64,000 nt of DNA from an uncultured Eisenbergiella sp. (GCA_947627215.1 CANQVD010000011.1:34842-98841), one strand, 5' to 3'. Counted from the first letter of the stretch, positions 10,091 to 17,990 are shown. Numbers and translations: made by a program. Notes: a model not told the origin generated them from the sequence alone.

Positions 10091-11065
10091 ATGTGTACGG
10101 CAGCAAATTACAGGACAAAGGATCATTATTTCGGGCGCAATCTGGATCTGGAATATTCTTACCATGAGACGGTCACGGTGACGCCCAGACGGCATCCGTT
10201 CCACTTCCGGAGGGCGGGGAGCCTGACGGAGCATTATGCCATGATCGGCATGGCCTATGTGGTGGGAGATTATCCGCTCTATTACGATGCGGTCAATGAA
10301 AAGGGGCTGGGAATGGCCGGCCTGAATTTTCCGGGGAACGCGGACTACAAGCCGGAGGAGCCGGGAAAGGACAATGTTTCTCCCTTCGAGTTCATCCCGT
10401 GGATCCTGGGCCAGTGCGCCACGGTGGAGGAGGCCAGAGCGCTGCTGGCGCGCCTGAATCTGGTGAAGATCGATTTCAGCGAGGAGCTTCCGCTTTCGCC
10501 GCTGCACTGGATCATTTCCGACCGGGACGCTTCCCTCACGGTGGAATCCGTGAAGGACGGCCTGAAGGTCTACGACAATCCCGTAGGCGTCCTGACCAAC
10601 AACCCGACCTTCGATATCCAGATGTTCGGCCTGAACAATTACAGATACCTGACCGCAGAGATGCCGGAAAACACCTTCGCAAAGGGGCTGGAGCTTTCCG
10701 CCTACAGCCGCGGGATGGGCGGCATGGGACTTCCCGGGGATCTTTCCTCGGCATCCCGTTTTGTGAAGGCCGTGTTTACAAAGATGAATTCTCTTTCCGG
10801 CGATTCGGAATCCGAGAGCATCAGCCAGTTTTTCCACATCCTGGGTTCGGTGGCCCAGCAGAGGGGCTGCGTCCATATGGGCGGCGGCAAATATGAGATC
10901 ACCATTTACAGCTCCTGCTGCAACACCGACAAGGGGATTTACTACTATACGACCTACGAAAACAGCCAGATCACGGCGGTGGACATGCACCGGGAGGATC
11001 TGGAGGGCAGCGCCCTGGCAGTCTATCCGCTGATCACGGGACAGCAGATCCGGCAGCAGAACTGA
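10091..11065 (+). CDS. bsh: Bile salt hydrolase (choloylglycine hydrolase)
   Basis: This 324-residue Ntn hydrolase deconjugates glycine- and taurine-linked bile salts. After removal of Met1 the new N-terminal Cys2 (MCTAANYRTKD) is the nucleophile. Arg16 and Asp19 in FGRNLDLEYS match Arg18/Asp21 of the C. perfringens enzyme, and NEKGLGMAGLNFP, VLTNNPTFD (Asn175 equivalent) and LPGDLSSASRF (Arg228 equivalent) are all kept. Resemblance to the clostridial bile salt hydrolase runs the full length (also IYYYTTYENSQI), which favours this over penicillin V acylase. The ribosome site AGGAGG is at 10077-10082. It lies 45 bases after the GH13 gene with no terminator between, so the two are probably co-transcribed. 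It supports a gut habitat. Confidence 0.92.
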   Translation: MCTAANYRTKDHYFGRNLDLEYSYHETVTVTPRRHPFHFRRAGSLTEHYAMIGMAYVVGDYPLYYDAVNEKGLGMAGLNFPGNADYKPEEPGKDNVSPFEFIPWILGQCATVEEARALLARLNLVKIDFSEELPLSPLHWIISDRDASLTVESVKDGLKVYDNPVGVLTNNPTFDIQMFGLNNYRYLTAEMPENTFAKGLELSAYSRGMGGMGLPGDLSSASRFVKAVFTKMNSLSGDSESESISQFFHILGSVAQQRGCVHMGGGKYEITIYSSCCNTDKGIYYYTTYENSQITAVDMHREDLEGSALAVYPLITGQQIRQQN

Positions 11066-11102
11066 TATCGCGTTGTTGGCTCCGCAAAGACAGCCCCGCC
11101 TG

Positions 11103-11300
11103 CGTCCTATCCAGCCGCCGTCCGTCTGCCGCCCTGTGTGCATTCCTTTTCCGGACACGCTCGCGCTCGGAGAAAAACGCAGCGGTGCTAAGCTCAGCTT
11201 CGCCCGATGGGCTCGCTTCGCTAAGCACCGGCGTTTTTCTAACGGTCCGGGAAAATGGAATGCACACGGGGCGGCAGACGGACGGCGGCTGGATAGGGCG
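11103..11300. repeat. Long intergenic palindrome 1
   Basis: About 198 bases fold into one nearly continuous hairpin. The arms 11103-11155 and 11246-11300 match with a few differences, several of which keep pairing as G-U in RNA. An inner stem AGAAAAACGC / GCGTTTTTCT follows. The apex carries GCTTCGC twice, the complement of the GCGAAGC seen in the other palindromes. No coding capacity or transposase is associated. Confidence 0.8.
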
Positions 11301-11312
11301 TGTCTGATCTTA

Positions 11313-11526
11313 GGGACAGGGAACAGCCCGCGGACTCTGCGGAGCCCTTTGCCGGAAACACATCTTTCAATCCGCCTGCTGTCTTTTTGGCCCATGTCAG
11401 AAAATACGGGTTGTCTGAGCGAAGCGAGTTTCCCGTATTTTCTGACAGCTTTGGGCAAAAAAGGCGGCTGGCGGATGATGCGTTCCGGCTTGGGCTCCGC
11501 AGAGTCCGCGGGCTGTTCCCTGTCCC
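11313..11526. repeat. Long intergenic palindrome 2
   Basis: This is a 214-base imperfect hairpin. The outer stem starts GGGACAGGGAACAGCCCGCG at 11313 and closes with its complement at 11526. The innermost stem GTCAGAAAATACGGG pairs with CCCGTATTTTCTGAC around the loop TGTCTGAGCGAAGCGAGTTT. One arm has five extra bases between CATC and ATCCGCC; the other has four extra near CAAAGCTGTC. The same asymmetries recur in palindromes 3 and 4. Confidence 0.85.
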
Positions 11527-11557
11527 GGAGGCCGGACGCGGCAGAAAAAATGGGGAG

Positions 11558-11581
11558 GCCCGCCAACTTTTGGCGGGCTTT
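11558..11581 (+). terminator. Short hairpin ahead of the sigma factor gene
   Basis: GCCCGCCA (11558-11565) and TGGCGGGC (11571-11578) form an 8-bp stem followed by only TTTG. It could end readthrough from the bile salt hydrolase side or act as a leader hairpin for sigV; the weak T tract leaves this open. Confidence 0.5.
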
Positions 11582-11639
11582 GTGCATCTATGGGACAGGA
11601 GCGGTACAGAATAGAAATACGTTGGAAAAGGAGGAGGGC

Positions 11640-12125
11640 ATGGCGCAGGATATTTATGAGCGCGCGGTTTCCCATATTCTGGAAAACCAGGACAGGTTTT
11701 ACCGGCTGGCCTACAGCTATGTGCGGAACCGGGACGGCGCGCTGGATGTGGTGCAGAACGCGATCGTAAAGGGGCTGGAGAAATGCCATGGCCTTCGGAA
11801 TCCTGACGCGCTGAAAACCTGGTTCTACCGGATCGTGGTGAACGAATCGCTGCAGTACCTGCGGGAAAACCGAAGGGAAACGCCGGAGGAGGAGCTGCCG
11901 GAGCAGCCGTATCGGGAGAGCGCTTATGACCGGGACCGGGAGTTGTACGAAGAAGTGCTGGGGCTTCCGGAACCGATGAAGACCGTGGTGATCCTGCATT
12001 TTTATGAGGATCTGACACTGAAGCAGATCTCTGAGATCACCGGAGCGAATCTGAACACGGTGAAATTCAGACTGTACAGCGCGCTGAGGCGTCTGAGAAA
12101 AAGACTGGAGGTGACGGCAGGATGA
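11640..12125 (+). CDS. sigV: ECF sigma factor, SigV type
   Basis: This is a 161-residue extracytoplasmic-function sigma factor. Region 2 spans roughly residues 20-85 (YRLAYSYVRNRDGALDVVQNAIVKG, WFYRIVVNESLQYLR). Region 4 is at about 110-158, with the helix-turn-helix LTLKQISEITGANLNTVKFRLYSALRRLRKRL. The start at 11640 follows AAGGAGGAGG; the frame stays open far upstream through the palindromes, but that part does not look like protein. The stop overlaps the start of the next gene (ATGA), and that gene is an RsiV-like anti-sigma factor. In Bacillus subtilis and Clostridioides difficile this pair responds to lysozyme; that role is inferred here from family and context. Confidence 0.88.
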   Translation: MAQDIYERAVSHILENQDRFYRLAYSYVRNRDGALDVVQNAIVKGLEKCHGLRNPDALKTWFYRIVVNESLQYLRENRRETPEEELPEQPYRESAYDRDRELYEEVLGLPEPMKTVVILHFYEDLTLKQISEITGANLNTVKFRLYSALRRLRKRLEVTAG

Positions 12126-13165
12126 GGCGGGAGGAATGGAACCGGATCAAAGATGCCGGGAAATATTATGAAGCCATACAGATCCCGGAGGGGCTGGACG
12201 AAGCGGTCCGGCGCGCTGTTGCTTCCGGGAAGCCGGATCAGAACGGCGCGGAAGAGCCGGAGGCGGAAAGCGGATGGGAAGAACGGTGGAAAGAGATGGA
12301 GCAGACAGAAAAGATGGGAATGGGGGAAAAGATGGAAAAGACAGATAAAATGGAAAAAACAGGGGAATCGAAAAAAGCCGGGAAAAACGAAATACCGGAA
12401 AAGAAACAAAAGCGTCCCGGCGGGCGTATCTTCCGGTACACTGCCGCTGCCGCCGCGGCGCTGCTGCTGATATTGGGGATCGGGGTCAACACCAGCGAAG
12501 TGTTTGCGAAGGAAATGGGACAAATCCCGATCCTGGGAAAGCTCGTCCGGGTGCTGACGATCCGTTCCTGGCACGGTATGGACGGGGACTATGAGATGAA
12601 CCTGGAGGTCCCGCAGATCGCGGACGACGGAAACAGCGAAGAGGTCAATGCGGAAATCCGGGAGATCGTGGACGCCTATACGGCGCAGGCGAAGGAGGAG
12701 TTTGCGGAATATAAGGAGGCCTTTTTCGCCACCGGCGGCACCGAGGAGGAGTGGGGCGGCCGGACCATGGATATTTATGTGGACTATGATGTCACCTATC
12801 AGGAGGGGGATATCCTGTCCTTCGTGCTGGTCACCGCGAAGAACTGGGTATCCGCGGAAGAGGAACGCCATTATTACAACCTGAACCTGGCGGAGGACCG
12901 CGCGCTGACGCTGCAGGAGCTTCTGGGCAGCGACTATATCGAGCTTTGCAACAAAAGCATCACGGAGCAGATCGAGCAGAGGATACAGGACGATGAGAAC
13001 GCGATGTATTTCGGATTTGGCGATCTGGCGGATATGGAAGGCTTCACCACCGTCACGCCGGAGACGATGTTCTACCTGAACGGGGACGGGAAGGTCGTGA
13101 TCGTATTCGGGGAATACGAGATCGCGCCCGGCTCCATGGGCTTCCCGGAGTTTGTGATCGGCTGA
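12122..13165 (+). CDS. rsiV: RsiV-like membrane anti-sigma factor (DUF3298)
   Basis: A 347-residue single-pass membrane protein. Residues 1-37 form the cytoplasmic part expected to hold the sigma factor. A Lys/Glu/Met-rich linker follows (about 50-100, with repeated EKM and TEKM words), then a membrane segment near 105-125 (TAAAAAALLLILGIGV). The extracellular domain matches the DUF4163/DUF3298 layout of RsiV (WHGMDGDYEMNLEVPQI, MDIYVDYDVTYQEGDILSFVL, HYYNLNLAEDRALTLQELL). In relatives this domain binds lysozyme, which triggers signal peptidase and RasP cleavage and frees SigV. Its start overlaps the sigma stop, giving coupled synthesis. The low-complexity linker is longer than I would expect. 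Confidence 0.85.
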   Translation: MRREEWNRIKDAGKYYEAIQIPEGLDEAVRRAVASGKPDQNGAEEPEAESGWEERWKEMEQTEKMGMGEKMEKTDKMEKTGESKKAGKNEIPEKKQKRPGGRIFRYTAAAAAALLLILGIGVNTSEVFAKEMGQIPILGKLVRVLTIRSWHGMDGDYEMNLEVPQIADDGNSEEVNAEIREIVDAYTAQAKEEFAEYKEAFFATGGTEEEWGGRTMDIYVDYDVTYQEGDILSFVLVTAKNWVSAEEERHYYNLNLAEDRALTLQELLGSDYIELCNKSITEQIEQRIQDDENAMYFGFGDLADMEGFTTVTPETMFYLNGDGKVVIVFGEYEIAPGSMGFPEFVIG

Positions 13166-13183
13166 ACGGTACCGCTTGCCCGG

Positions 13184-13480
13184 CCCCGCCGGCCCAGCCC
13201 CGCAGGTGCTGCAGTGTCCGGCCTCCGAAAAGGGAACAGCCCGCGGACCCTGCGGAGCCCGAACCGGAACGCATCATCCGCCCGCCGCCTTTTTTGTCCA
13301 AAACTGTCAGAAAATACGGGAAACTCGCTTCGCTCAGACAACCCGTATTTTCTGACATGGGCCAAAAAGACAGCAGGCGGATCGAAAGATGCGTTTCCGG
13401 CAAAGGGCTCTGCAGGGTCCGCGGGCCGTTCCCTTTTCGGAGGCCGGACACGCAGCACCTGCGGATCCGGACCGGCGGGG
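13184..13480. repeat. Long intergenic palindrome 3 (palindrome 2 in reverse orientation)
   Basis: A 297-base imperfect hairpin, beginning CCCCGCCGG at 13184 and ending CCGGCGGGG at 13480. Its inner part is palindrome 2 turned round: the loop here is the exact reverse complement of TGTCTGAGCGAAGCGAGTTT, and the arm with the five-base bulge is now on the right. The outer 45 bases per side are not shared with palindrome 2. It begins 18 bases after rsiV and its right end touches the -35 box of the next promoter. Confidence 0.85.
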
Positions 13481-13481
13481 C

Positions 13482-13539
13482 TTGACAAACAGCGTCGGCC
13501 GTCCTAAACTGAAAGCAGAGGTTTAAATGGTTTAGACCT
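13482..13539 (+). promoter_or_regulatory. Promoter and palindromic operator of the BlaI-like regulator
   Basis: TTGACA (13482-13487) and TAAACT (13505-13510) are 17 bases apart. Just downstream AGGTTTAAA (13519-13527) and TTTAGACCT (13531-13539) form an inverted repeat with one mismatch and a three-base centre. Its place over the start of transcription fits autorepression by the gene that follows. Confidence 0.65.
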
Positions 13540-13592
13540 GTTCGGCGGAACGGATCCGGAAAGGCTACGGCTGCGGGAAAGGGGAACGGCGG

Positions 13593-13955
13593 ATGATCGT
13601 TTATGTGATGACGGAAGCGGAGATGCTGCTGGCAAAGCTCATCTGGGAGAAGGAACCGATCGGGAGCGGTGAGCTGGTGCGGCTGGCGCAGGAGCGCCTG
13701 AACTGGAAAAAATCGACTACATATACGGTGCTGCGCAAGATCTGTGCCAACGGGATTTTTCAGAATCGGGATACGGTAGTGACATCGCTGATGAGCCGGG
13801 AGGAGTACGTACGCCGCAAGGGAGAGCGGTATCTGGATGAGAATTACGGCGGCTCTCTGCCGGGTTTTGTGGCGGCCTTTTTGAAAAGAAAGAAGCTGAG
13901 CCGCAAAGAGATCGAGGAGCTTGCCCGGATGATCGAGGAATACCGGGAGGACTGA
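13593..13955 (+). CDS. BlaI/MecI/CopY-type transcriptional regulator
   Basis: A 120-residue winged-helix repressor. The family pattern is clear: MTEAEMLLAKLIWEKEPIGSGELVRLA, then the recognition helix KKSTTYTVLRKI and a C-terminal dimerising helix (RKEIEELARMIEEYRED). Family members bind operators as dimers and are usually inactivated by cleavage through a membrane sensor protease of the BlaR1/MecR1 type. No such partner lies next to it; the following gene is an esterase, so the signal is unknown. The start is ATG 13593 after AAAGGGG; the ATG at 13608 is an alternative. A palindrome at 13519-13539 is a plausible target. Confidence 0.85.
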   Translation: MIVYVMTEAEMLLAKLIWEKEPIGSGELVRLAQERLNWKKSTTYTVLRKICANGIFQNRDTVVTSLMSREEYVRRKGERYLDENYGGSLPGFVAAFLKRKKLSRKEIEELARMIEEYRED

Positions 13956-14101
13956 ACGATGGACGGGCACCCGGCCTGGAAGATAGACGGGTGTCTGGCC
14001 CGGAAGAACCGTTGTAATTGACCGGCAGATGTGATACTCTGAAAGCAAAGCCGGACGGCAGCTTCTGCGGACGGGAAAAACAGTACAGAGGAGGGAAAGC
14101 A

Positions 14102-14908
14102 ATGGCACTTTTACATGTGGATTTCTTTTCGGACGTTCTGGGCATGTGCGTGAATATGGACGTGATCCTGCCCCAGAGCACGCACGGACAGATCGGAATG
14201 GAGGGGATGGCGCCGGACGGCAGCTACAAGACCATGTACCTGCTGCACGGGATGAGTGACGATCACACGATCTGGCAGAGGCGGACTTCGATCGAACGCT
14301 ACGCCGCCGGGCTGGGGATCGCCGTGGTGATGCCCACCACGCATCTGGCGTTTTATACGGACACCGCCTACGGGATGCGGTATTTCACCTATATTTCGGA
14401 AGAACTGCCGCAAATCTGCCGCGAATTTTTCCCGCGCATGTCAAAGCGGCGGAAGGATACGCTGGCGGCGGGGCTTTCCATGGGCGGCTATGGCGCATGG
14501 AAGCTGGGACTGCTGGCTTCGGAAACCTTCGGCAGCGCGGCGTCGCTGTCCGGGGCGCTGGATGTCGCGGGCAGCTATACGCGCAACAGCGCGGCGGACG
14601 AGACGCGCAGCGCGCTGATGCAGGGGATTTTCGGAAGTCCGGAGGAACTGGAGGGATCCCGGAACGATCTCTTTGCGGCCGCGAAGGTGCTGGCAGAGAG
14701 CGGGAAGCCTCTTCCCCGACTGTATGCCTGGTGCGGTACGGAGGATTTTCTGTATCAGGGGAACCGGAAGATGTGGGCAGAGGCGGAAAGGCTGGGCTAT
14801 GATCTGACCTGTGAGACTTCTGCCGGTGATCATCAGTGGAAGTACTGGGACGATAAGATTCAGGACGTGCTGCGCTGGTGGCTGAGGACTGACGCGGACC
14901 TGAAATGA
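14102..14908 (+). CDS. Alpha/beta-hydrolase esterase (esterase D / tributyrin esterase family)
   Basis: A 268-residue cytoplasmic esterase like EstA of lactococci and human esterase D. The nucleophile elbow GLSMGGYGAW puts the catalytic Ser at residue 126. The oxyanion region is YLLHGMSDDHTIWQRRTSIERYA, and the family ends TSAGDHQWKYWDD with the catalytic His. These enzymes cleave short-chain acyl or acetyl esters, including those on carbohydrates; the true substrate is not known. The start is ATG 14102 after AGAGGAGGG; an in-frame ATG at 14018 has no ribosome site. TTGTAA-17-TACTCT about 70 bases upstream may be its promoter. It lies just ahead of a HAD phosphatase and an epimerase-like gene, suggesting sugar metabolism. 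Confidence 0.87.
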   Translation: MALLHVDFFSDVLGMCVNMDVILPQSTHGQIGMEGMAPDGSYKTMYLLHGMSDDHTIWQRRTSIERYAAGLGIAVVMPTTHLAFYTDTAYGMRYFTYISEELPQICREFFPRMSKRRKDTLAAGLSMGGYGAWKLGLLASETFGSAASLSGALDVAGSYTRNSAADETRSALMQGIFGSPEELEGSRNDLFAAAKVLAESGKPLPRLYAWCGTEDFLYQGNRKMWAEAERLGYDLTCETSAGDHQWKYWDDKIQDVLRWWLRTDADLK

Positions 14909-14921
14909 AAAGGAAGAAGCT

Positions 14922-15590
14922 TTGAGAGCGGTTATTTTTGATATGGATGGCCTGATGTTCGACACGGAAGCGGTCCATGTGAAGGCGTGGAATTATGCGG
15001 GCGAGCGGATGGGGCTCGGACGGGCCGGAGAGATGGTGTTAAAAACCATGGGGACGAATGCGGCCATGACGCGGGCGATCTGGGAAGCGGAGTACGGGTC
15101 GCGTTTCGACGAGGACGCCCTTCGGAAATATGCGGGAGAATTCCTGACGGAATATTATCGGAAAAACGGAATTCCGGTGAAAAAAGGTTTGTACAGACTC
15201 CTCCCCCGGCTGAAGGAAATGGACTGCAGGCTGGCGGTGGCGTCCTCCACCGGGCGCGCGGATGTGACCGCGCATTTGAAGGAAACTTCGGTGTATGAAT
15301 ATTTTGACGCCGTGATCTGCGGGGACATGGTGGAGCGTTCGAAGCCGGAGCCGGATATTTACCGGAAGGCCTGCGGGGCGCTGGGGGCGGCGCCAAAGGA
15401 CTGCTTCGCGCTGGAGGACTCCCGGAACGGCCTGCTTTCCGCGCACCGCGCCGGATGCCGGACGCTCATGGTGCCGGATCTCTATGAACCGGACGATCAG
15501 ATCCGGCAGATCGTGGAGGGTATCTTTCCGGATCTGGATGCGGTCGGGGATTATCTGGAACAGGTGTGGGGCGGACACGGGACGGCATGA
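14922..15590 (+). CDS. HAD-family phosphatase, beta-phosphoglucomutase-like
   Basis: A 222-residue haloacid dehalogenase-type hydrolase. Motif I is VIFDMDGLMFDTE (nucleophile and acid Asp pair), motif II is VASSTGR, motif III is the Lys in RSKPEPDIY, and motif IV is ALEDSRNGLLSA. A helical cap between motifs I and II places it in the beta-phosphoglucomutase/phosphoglycolate subgroup, which dephosphorylates or isomerises sugar phosphates. The start is taken as TTG 14922 after AAAAGGAAGAA, since the motif begins four residues later. It follows the esterase by 13 bases and is likely co-transcribed. Confidence 0.85.
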   Translation: MRAVIFDMDGLMFDTEAVHVKAWNYAGERMGLGRAGEMVLKTMGTNAAMTRAIWEAEYGSRFDEDALRKYAGEFLTEYYRKNGIPVKKGLYRLLPRLKEMDCRLAVASSTGRADVTAHLKETSVYEYFDAVICGDMVERSKPEPDIYRKACGALGAAPKDCFALEDSRNGLLSAHRAGCRTLMVPDLYEPDDQIRQIVEGIFPDLDAVGDYLEQVWGGHGTA

Positions 15591-15643
15591 TGTCTGGCAG
15601 GGCCGGAGCGTGTAAGGATACAGAAAAAGGAGGGCATGGAGGC

Positions 15644-16519
15644 ATGCTGTATGAACTGAAAAACGAACGGCTGACGGTGAAGGTTTCCGATCAGGGAGGG
15701 ACGCTGTGGTCCATCCTGGACCGGGAAGGGACGGAATACCTCTGGCAGGGGGATCCTCGCTACTGGGAGGACCGGGGGCCGAACCTGTTCCCCTATATCG
15801 CGCGGCTGACGGGACGCAGATACCGTCTGGACGGGAAAACCTATGAGATGGATATCCACGGCTTTCTGAAGGATTCCGTCATGGAAATGAAAAGATCCGA
15901 GGCGGATTTCCTGAAGCTCTCCCTGAAGAGCAGCGAGGTCACTGAACAGCAGTATCCTTTTGATTTTACGCTGGATATCGAATACGCTCTCCGCGGAAGC
16001 GAGATTGAGATCACATTCCGGGTGCACAATCAGGATAGGAAAAAGATGTATTTCGGCATCGGCGGACACCCGGGCTTTCAGGTGCCGCTGGAGGACGGCT
16101 ATTCCTTCGAAGACTATCGGCTGGAATTCGCCGAAACGGCCGGCCCGAAGCGCATCGAGTTTTCTCCGGACTGCTTTGTGACGGGCAGGGAAACGGATTT
16201 CGCGCTGCAGGATGGCCGCATACTGCCGCTGCGCCACGATCTGTTCGATGAGGACGCCATCGTCCTGCGGGATATGGCGAAGACGGTTTCGCTGGTTTCC
16301 GCCGGGAAGAAGGGCGTGCGCGTGAGCTATCCGCAGATGGATTACCTGGGCTTCTGGCACATGCCGAAGACCGATGCGCCCTACGTGTGCATCGAGCCCT
16401 GGTCGTCCCTGCCCTCCCGCAAAGGCATAGTGGAGGATCTTTCCACCCAGCCGGGGCTGCTCTCTCTGGAGCCCGGCGCGGTCTATGAGAACCGCTGGAG
16501 CATCGAGATCCTTTCGTGA
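15644..16519 (+). CDS. Aldose 1-epimerase family protein (LacX-like)
   Basis: A 291-residue protein of the galactose mutarotase fold. The pattern matches the LacX-type branch: NLFPYIARLTGRRY, IHGFLKDSVME, FGIGGHPGFQVPL, and WHMPKTDAPYVCIEPWSSLPSRKG near the end. Mutarotases interconvert alpha and beta anomers of sugars; members of this branch are often of unproved substrate. Start ATG 15644 lies 10 bases after AAAGGAGGG. A HAD sugar-phosphate phosphatase-like gene precedes it directly. Confidence 0.85.
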   Translation: MLYELKNERLTVKVSDQGGTLWSILDREGTEYLWQGDPRYWEDRGPNLFPYIARLTGRRYRLDGKTYEMDIHGFLKDSVMEMKRSEADFLKLSLKSSEVTEQQYPFDFTLDIEYALRGSEIEITFRVHNQDRKKMYFGIGGHPGFQVPLEDGYSFEDYRLEFAETAGPKRIEFSPDCFVTGRETDFALQDGRILPLRHDLFDEDAIVLRDMAKTVSLVSAGKKGVRVSYPQMDYLGFWHMPKTDAPYVCIEPWSSLPSRKGIVEDLSTQPGLLSLEPGAVYENRWSIEILS

Positions 16520-16658
16520 GTGCGGCTGCGTTCCATCGCGTTATTCCCTGCATTGCGGCCGGAATCGTGCAGGAATCCGACAGAAATCATAAAGGAATAC
16601 GTCTGCGGTGGGATGACATTACTAAAAAACGTGCAGATGCACAAAAATAAGGTGTGCC

Positions 16659-17915
16659 ATGATAGAAATTAAGAGAGACGGCTATCTGCAGCAGTTGATT
16701 GAGCGAAAAGATAACGGGATGATAAAGGTGATTACCGGTATCCGCAGATGTGGGAAGTCGTATTTGCTTTTTACCATATTTAAAAGATATTTACTGGAAA
16801 ACGGTGTTGATGCGGGGCATATTATTGAGATCGCGCTGGACGGTATTGAAAATGAGGAGTTGAGAGATCCCAGGATGTGCTTTCGGTATATCAGGGATGC
16901 TGTGAAGGATGCCGACAGGTATTATCTTCTTTTGGACGAGGTGCAGTTTATGCCGCGGTTTGAGGAAGTGCTGAACAGCCTGCTCCGTATGGGCAATCTT
17001 GATATATATGTGACCGGCAGTAATTCAAAATTCCTTTCCAGCGATATCGTGACGGAATTTCGCGGCAGAGGAGATGAGGTCAGGATTTATCCGCTGTCCT
17101 TTGCCGAGTTTTATTCTGTTTATGACGGTACCTATGACGATGCCTGGGAGGATTATATGACTTATGGCGGCCTGCCGCAGGTCGCGGGTTTTCAGAGTGA
17201 ACGTCAGAAGGCAGAATATCTGAAAAATATTTTTGCCAATGTATATCTGAAGGATGTTATTGAAAGAAACAAGATCCAAAATGTGGAAGAGATCAGTATC
17301 CTGGTTGATGTGCTTGCGTCCGCGATCGGTGCGCCTACCAATCCGTCAAAGATCGCAAATACTTTCGCCAGTGAACGCCAGATGAGTTATACCAATAAAA
17401 CGATCTCCAATCACATTGATTATCTGGCGGAGGCTTTTCTGATCTCGAAAGCCTGGCGCTATGATATCAAGGGCAGAAAATATATTGGCGCAAACCTGAA
17501 ATATTATTTCACGGATCTGGGACTTCGAAATGCCAGACTGAATTTCCGACAGCAGGAACTTACTCATATCATGGAGAATGTCATATATAACGAGCTGCTG
17601 GTCCGTGGTTATAATGTGGATGTGGGTGTTGTGGAAACCTTCGGTAAGGATAAGGAGGGCCGACGCGTCCGAAAGCAGATGGAGGTCGACTTCGTGGTAA
17701 ATCAGGGCAGCCGGAGGTACTATGTTCAGGCCGCATATGATATGAATTCGGAAGAAAAACAGACGCAGGAATTTCATTCGCTGCGCAATATTCCGGATTC
17801 TTTTAAAAAGATCGTTATCGTCAGCGGAACGAAGAAGCCGTGGAGAAATGAAGAAGGCTTTGTGATCATGGGAATGAAGTATTTTCTTTTGAACAGAGAT
17901 AGTTTGGAGTTTTAA
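16659..17915 (+). CDS. AAA ATPase with DUF4143 domain
   Basis: A 418-residue protein of the AAA_14/DUF4143 family, common in scattered copies in gut anaerobes and of unknown biological role. Walker A is GIRRCGKSY at about residues 26-34, Walker B is YYLLLDEVQ, and a sensor-like YVTGSNSKFLSSD follows. The DUF4143 C-terminal half carries a PD-(D/E)XK-like end (MEVDFVVNQGSRRYYVQAAY). The gene is visibly richer in A and T than its neighbours, which fits acquisition from elsewhere. It stands alone, in front of a bidirectional terminator at 17933. Confidence 0.88.
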   Translation: MIEIKRDGYLQQLIERKDNGMIKVITGIRRCGKSYLLFTIFKRYLLENGVDAGHIIEIALDGIENEELRDPRMCFRYIRDAVKDADRYYLLLDEVQFMPRFEEVLNSLLRMGNLDIYVTGSNSKFLSSDIVTEFRGRGDEVRIYPLSFAEFYSVYDGTYDDAWEDYMTYGGLPQVAGFQSERQKAEYLKNIFANVYLKDVIERNKIQNVEEISILVDVLASAIGAPTNPSKIANTFASERQMSYTNKTISNHIDYLAEAFLISKAWRYDIKGRKYIGANLKYYFTDLGLRNARLNFRQQELTHIMENVIYNELLVRGYNVDVGVVETFGKDKEGRRVRKQMEVDFVVNQGSRRYYVQAAYDMNSEEKQTQEFHSLRNIPDSFKKIVIVSGTKKPWRNEEGFVIMGMKYFLLNRDSLEF

Positions 17916-17932
17916 CAATAAAGCTTTAAAGG

Positions 17933-17968
17933 AAAAACCGCCCGGCCTGTCCTGCACGGGCGGTTTTT
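17933..17968. terminator. Bidirectional terminator between convergent genes
   Basis: AAAAACCGCCCG (17933-17944) and CGGGCGGTTTTT (17957-17968) form a perfect 12-bp stem that gives a T-run on either strand. It serves the ATPase gene from the left and the ABC exporter operon from the right. Confidence 0.93.
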
Positions 17969-17990
17969 CACCGCTGCGGCCCGCCGGCCC

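Noticed and set aside
7913..11587. Open frame of 1,224 codons on the minus strand opposite the GH13 and bile salt hydrolase genes
   Set aside because: Produced by strong third-position GC bias of the real genes; it has no ribosome site, no recognisable domains and is rich in His, Arg and Pro, as expected for an antisense shadow.
11073..11639. Long N-terminal extension of the sigma factor through the palindromes
   Set aside because: The sequence simply reads through two hairpins; the sigma family begins at 11640 with its own ribosome site.
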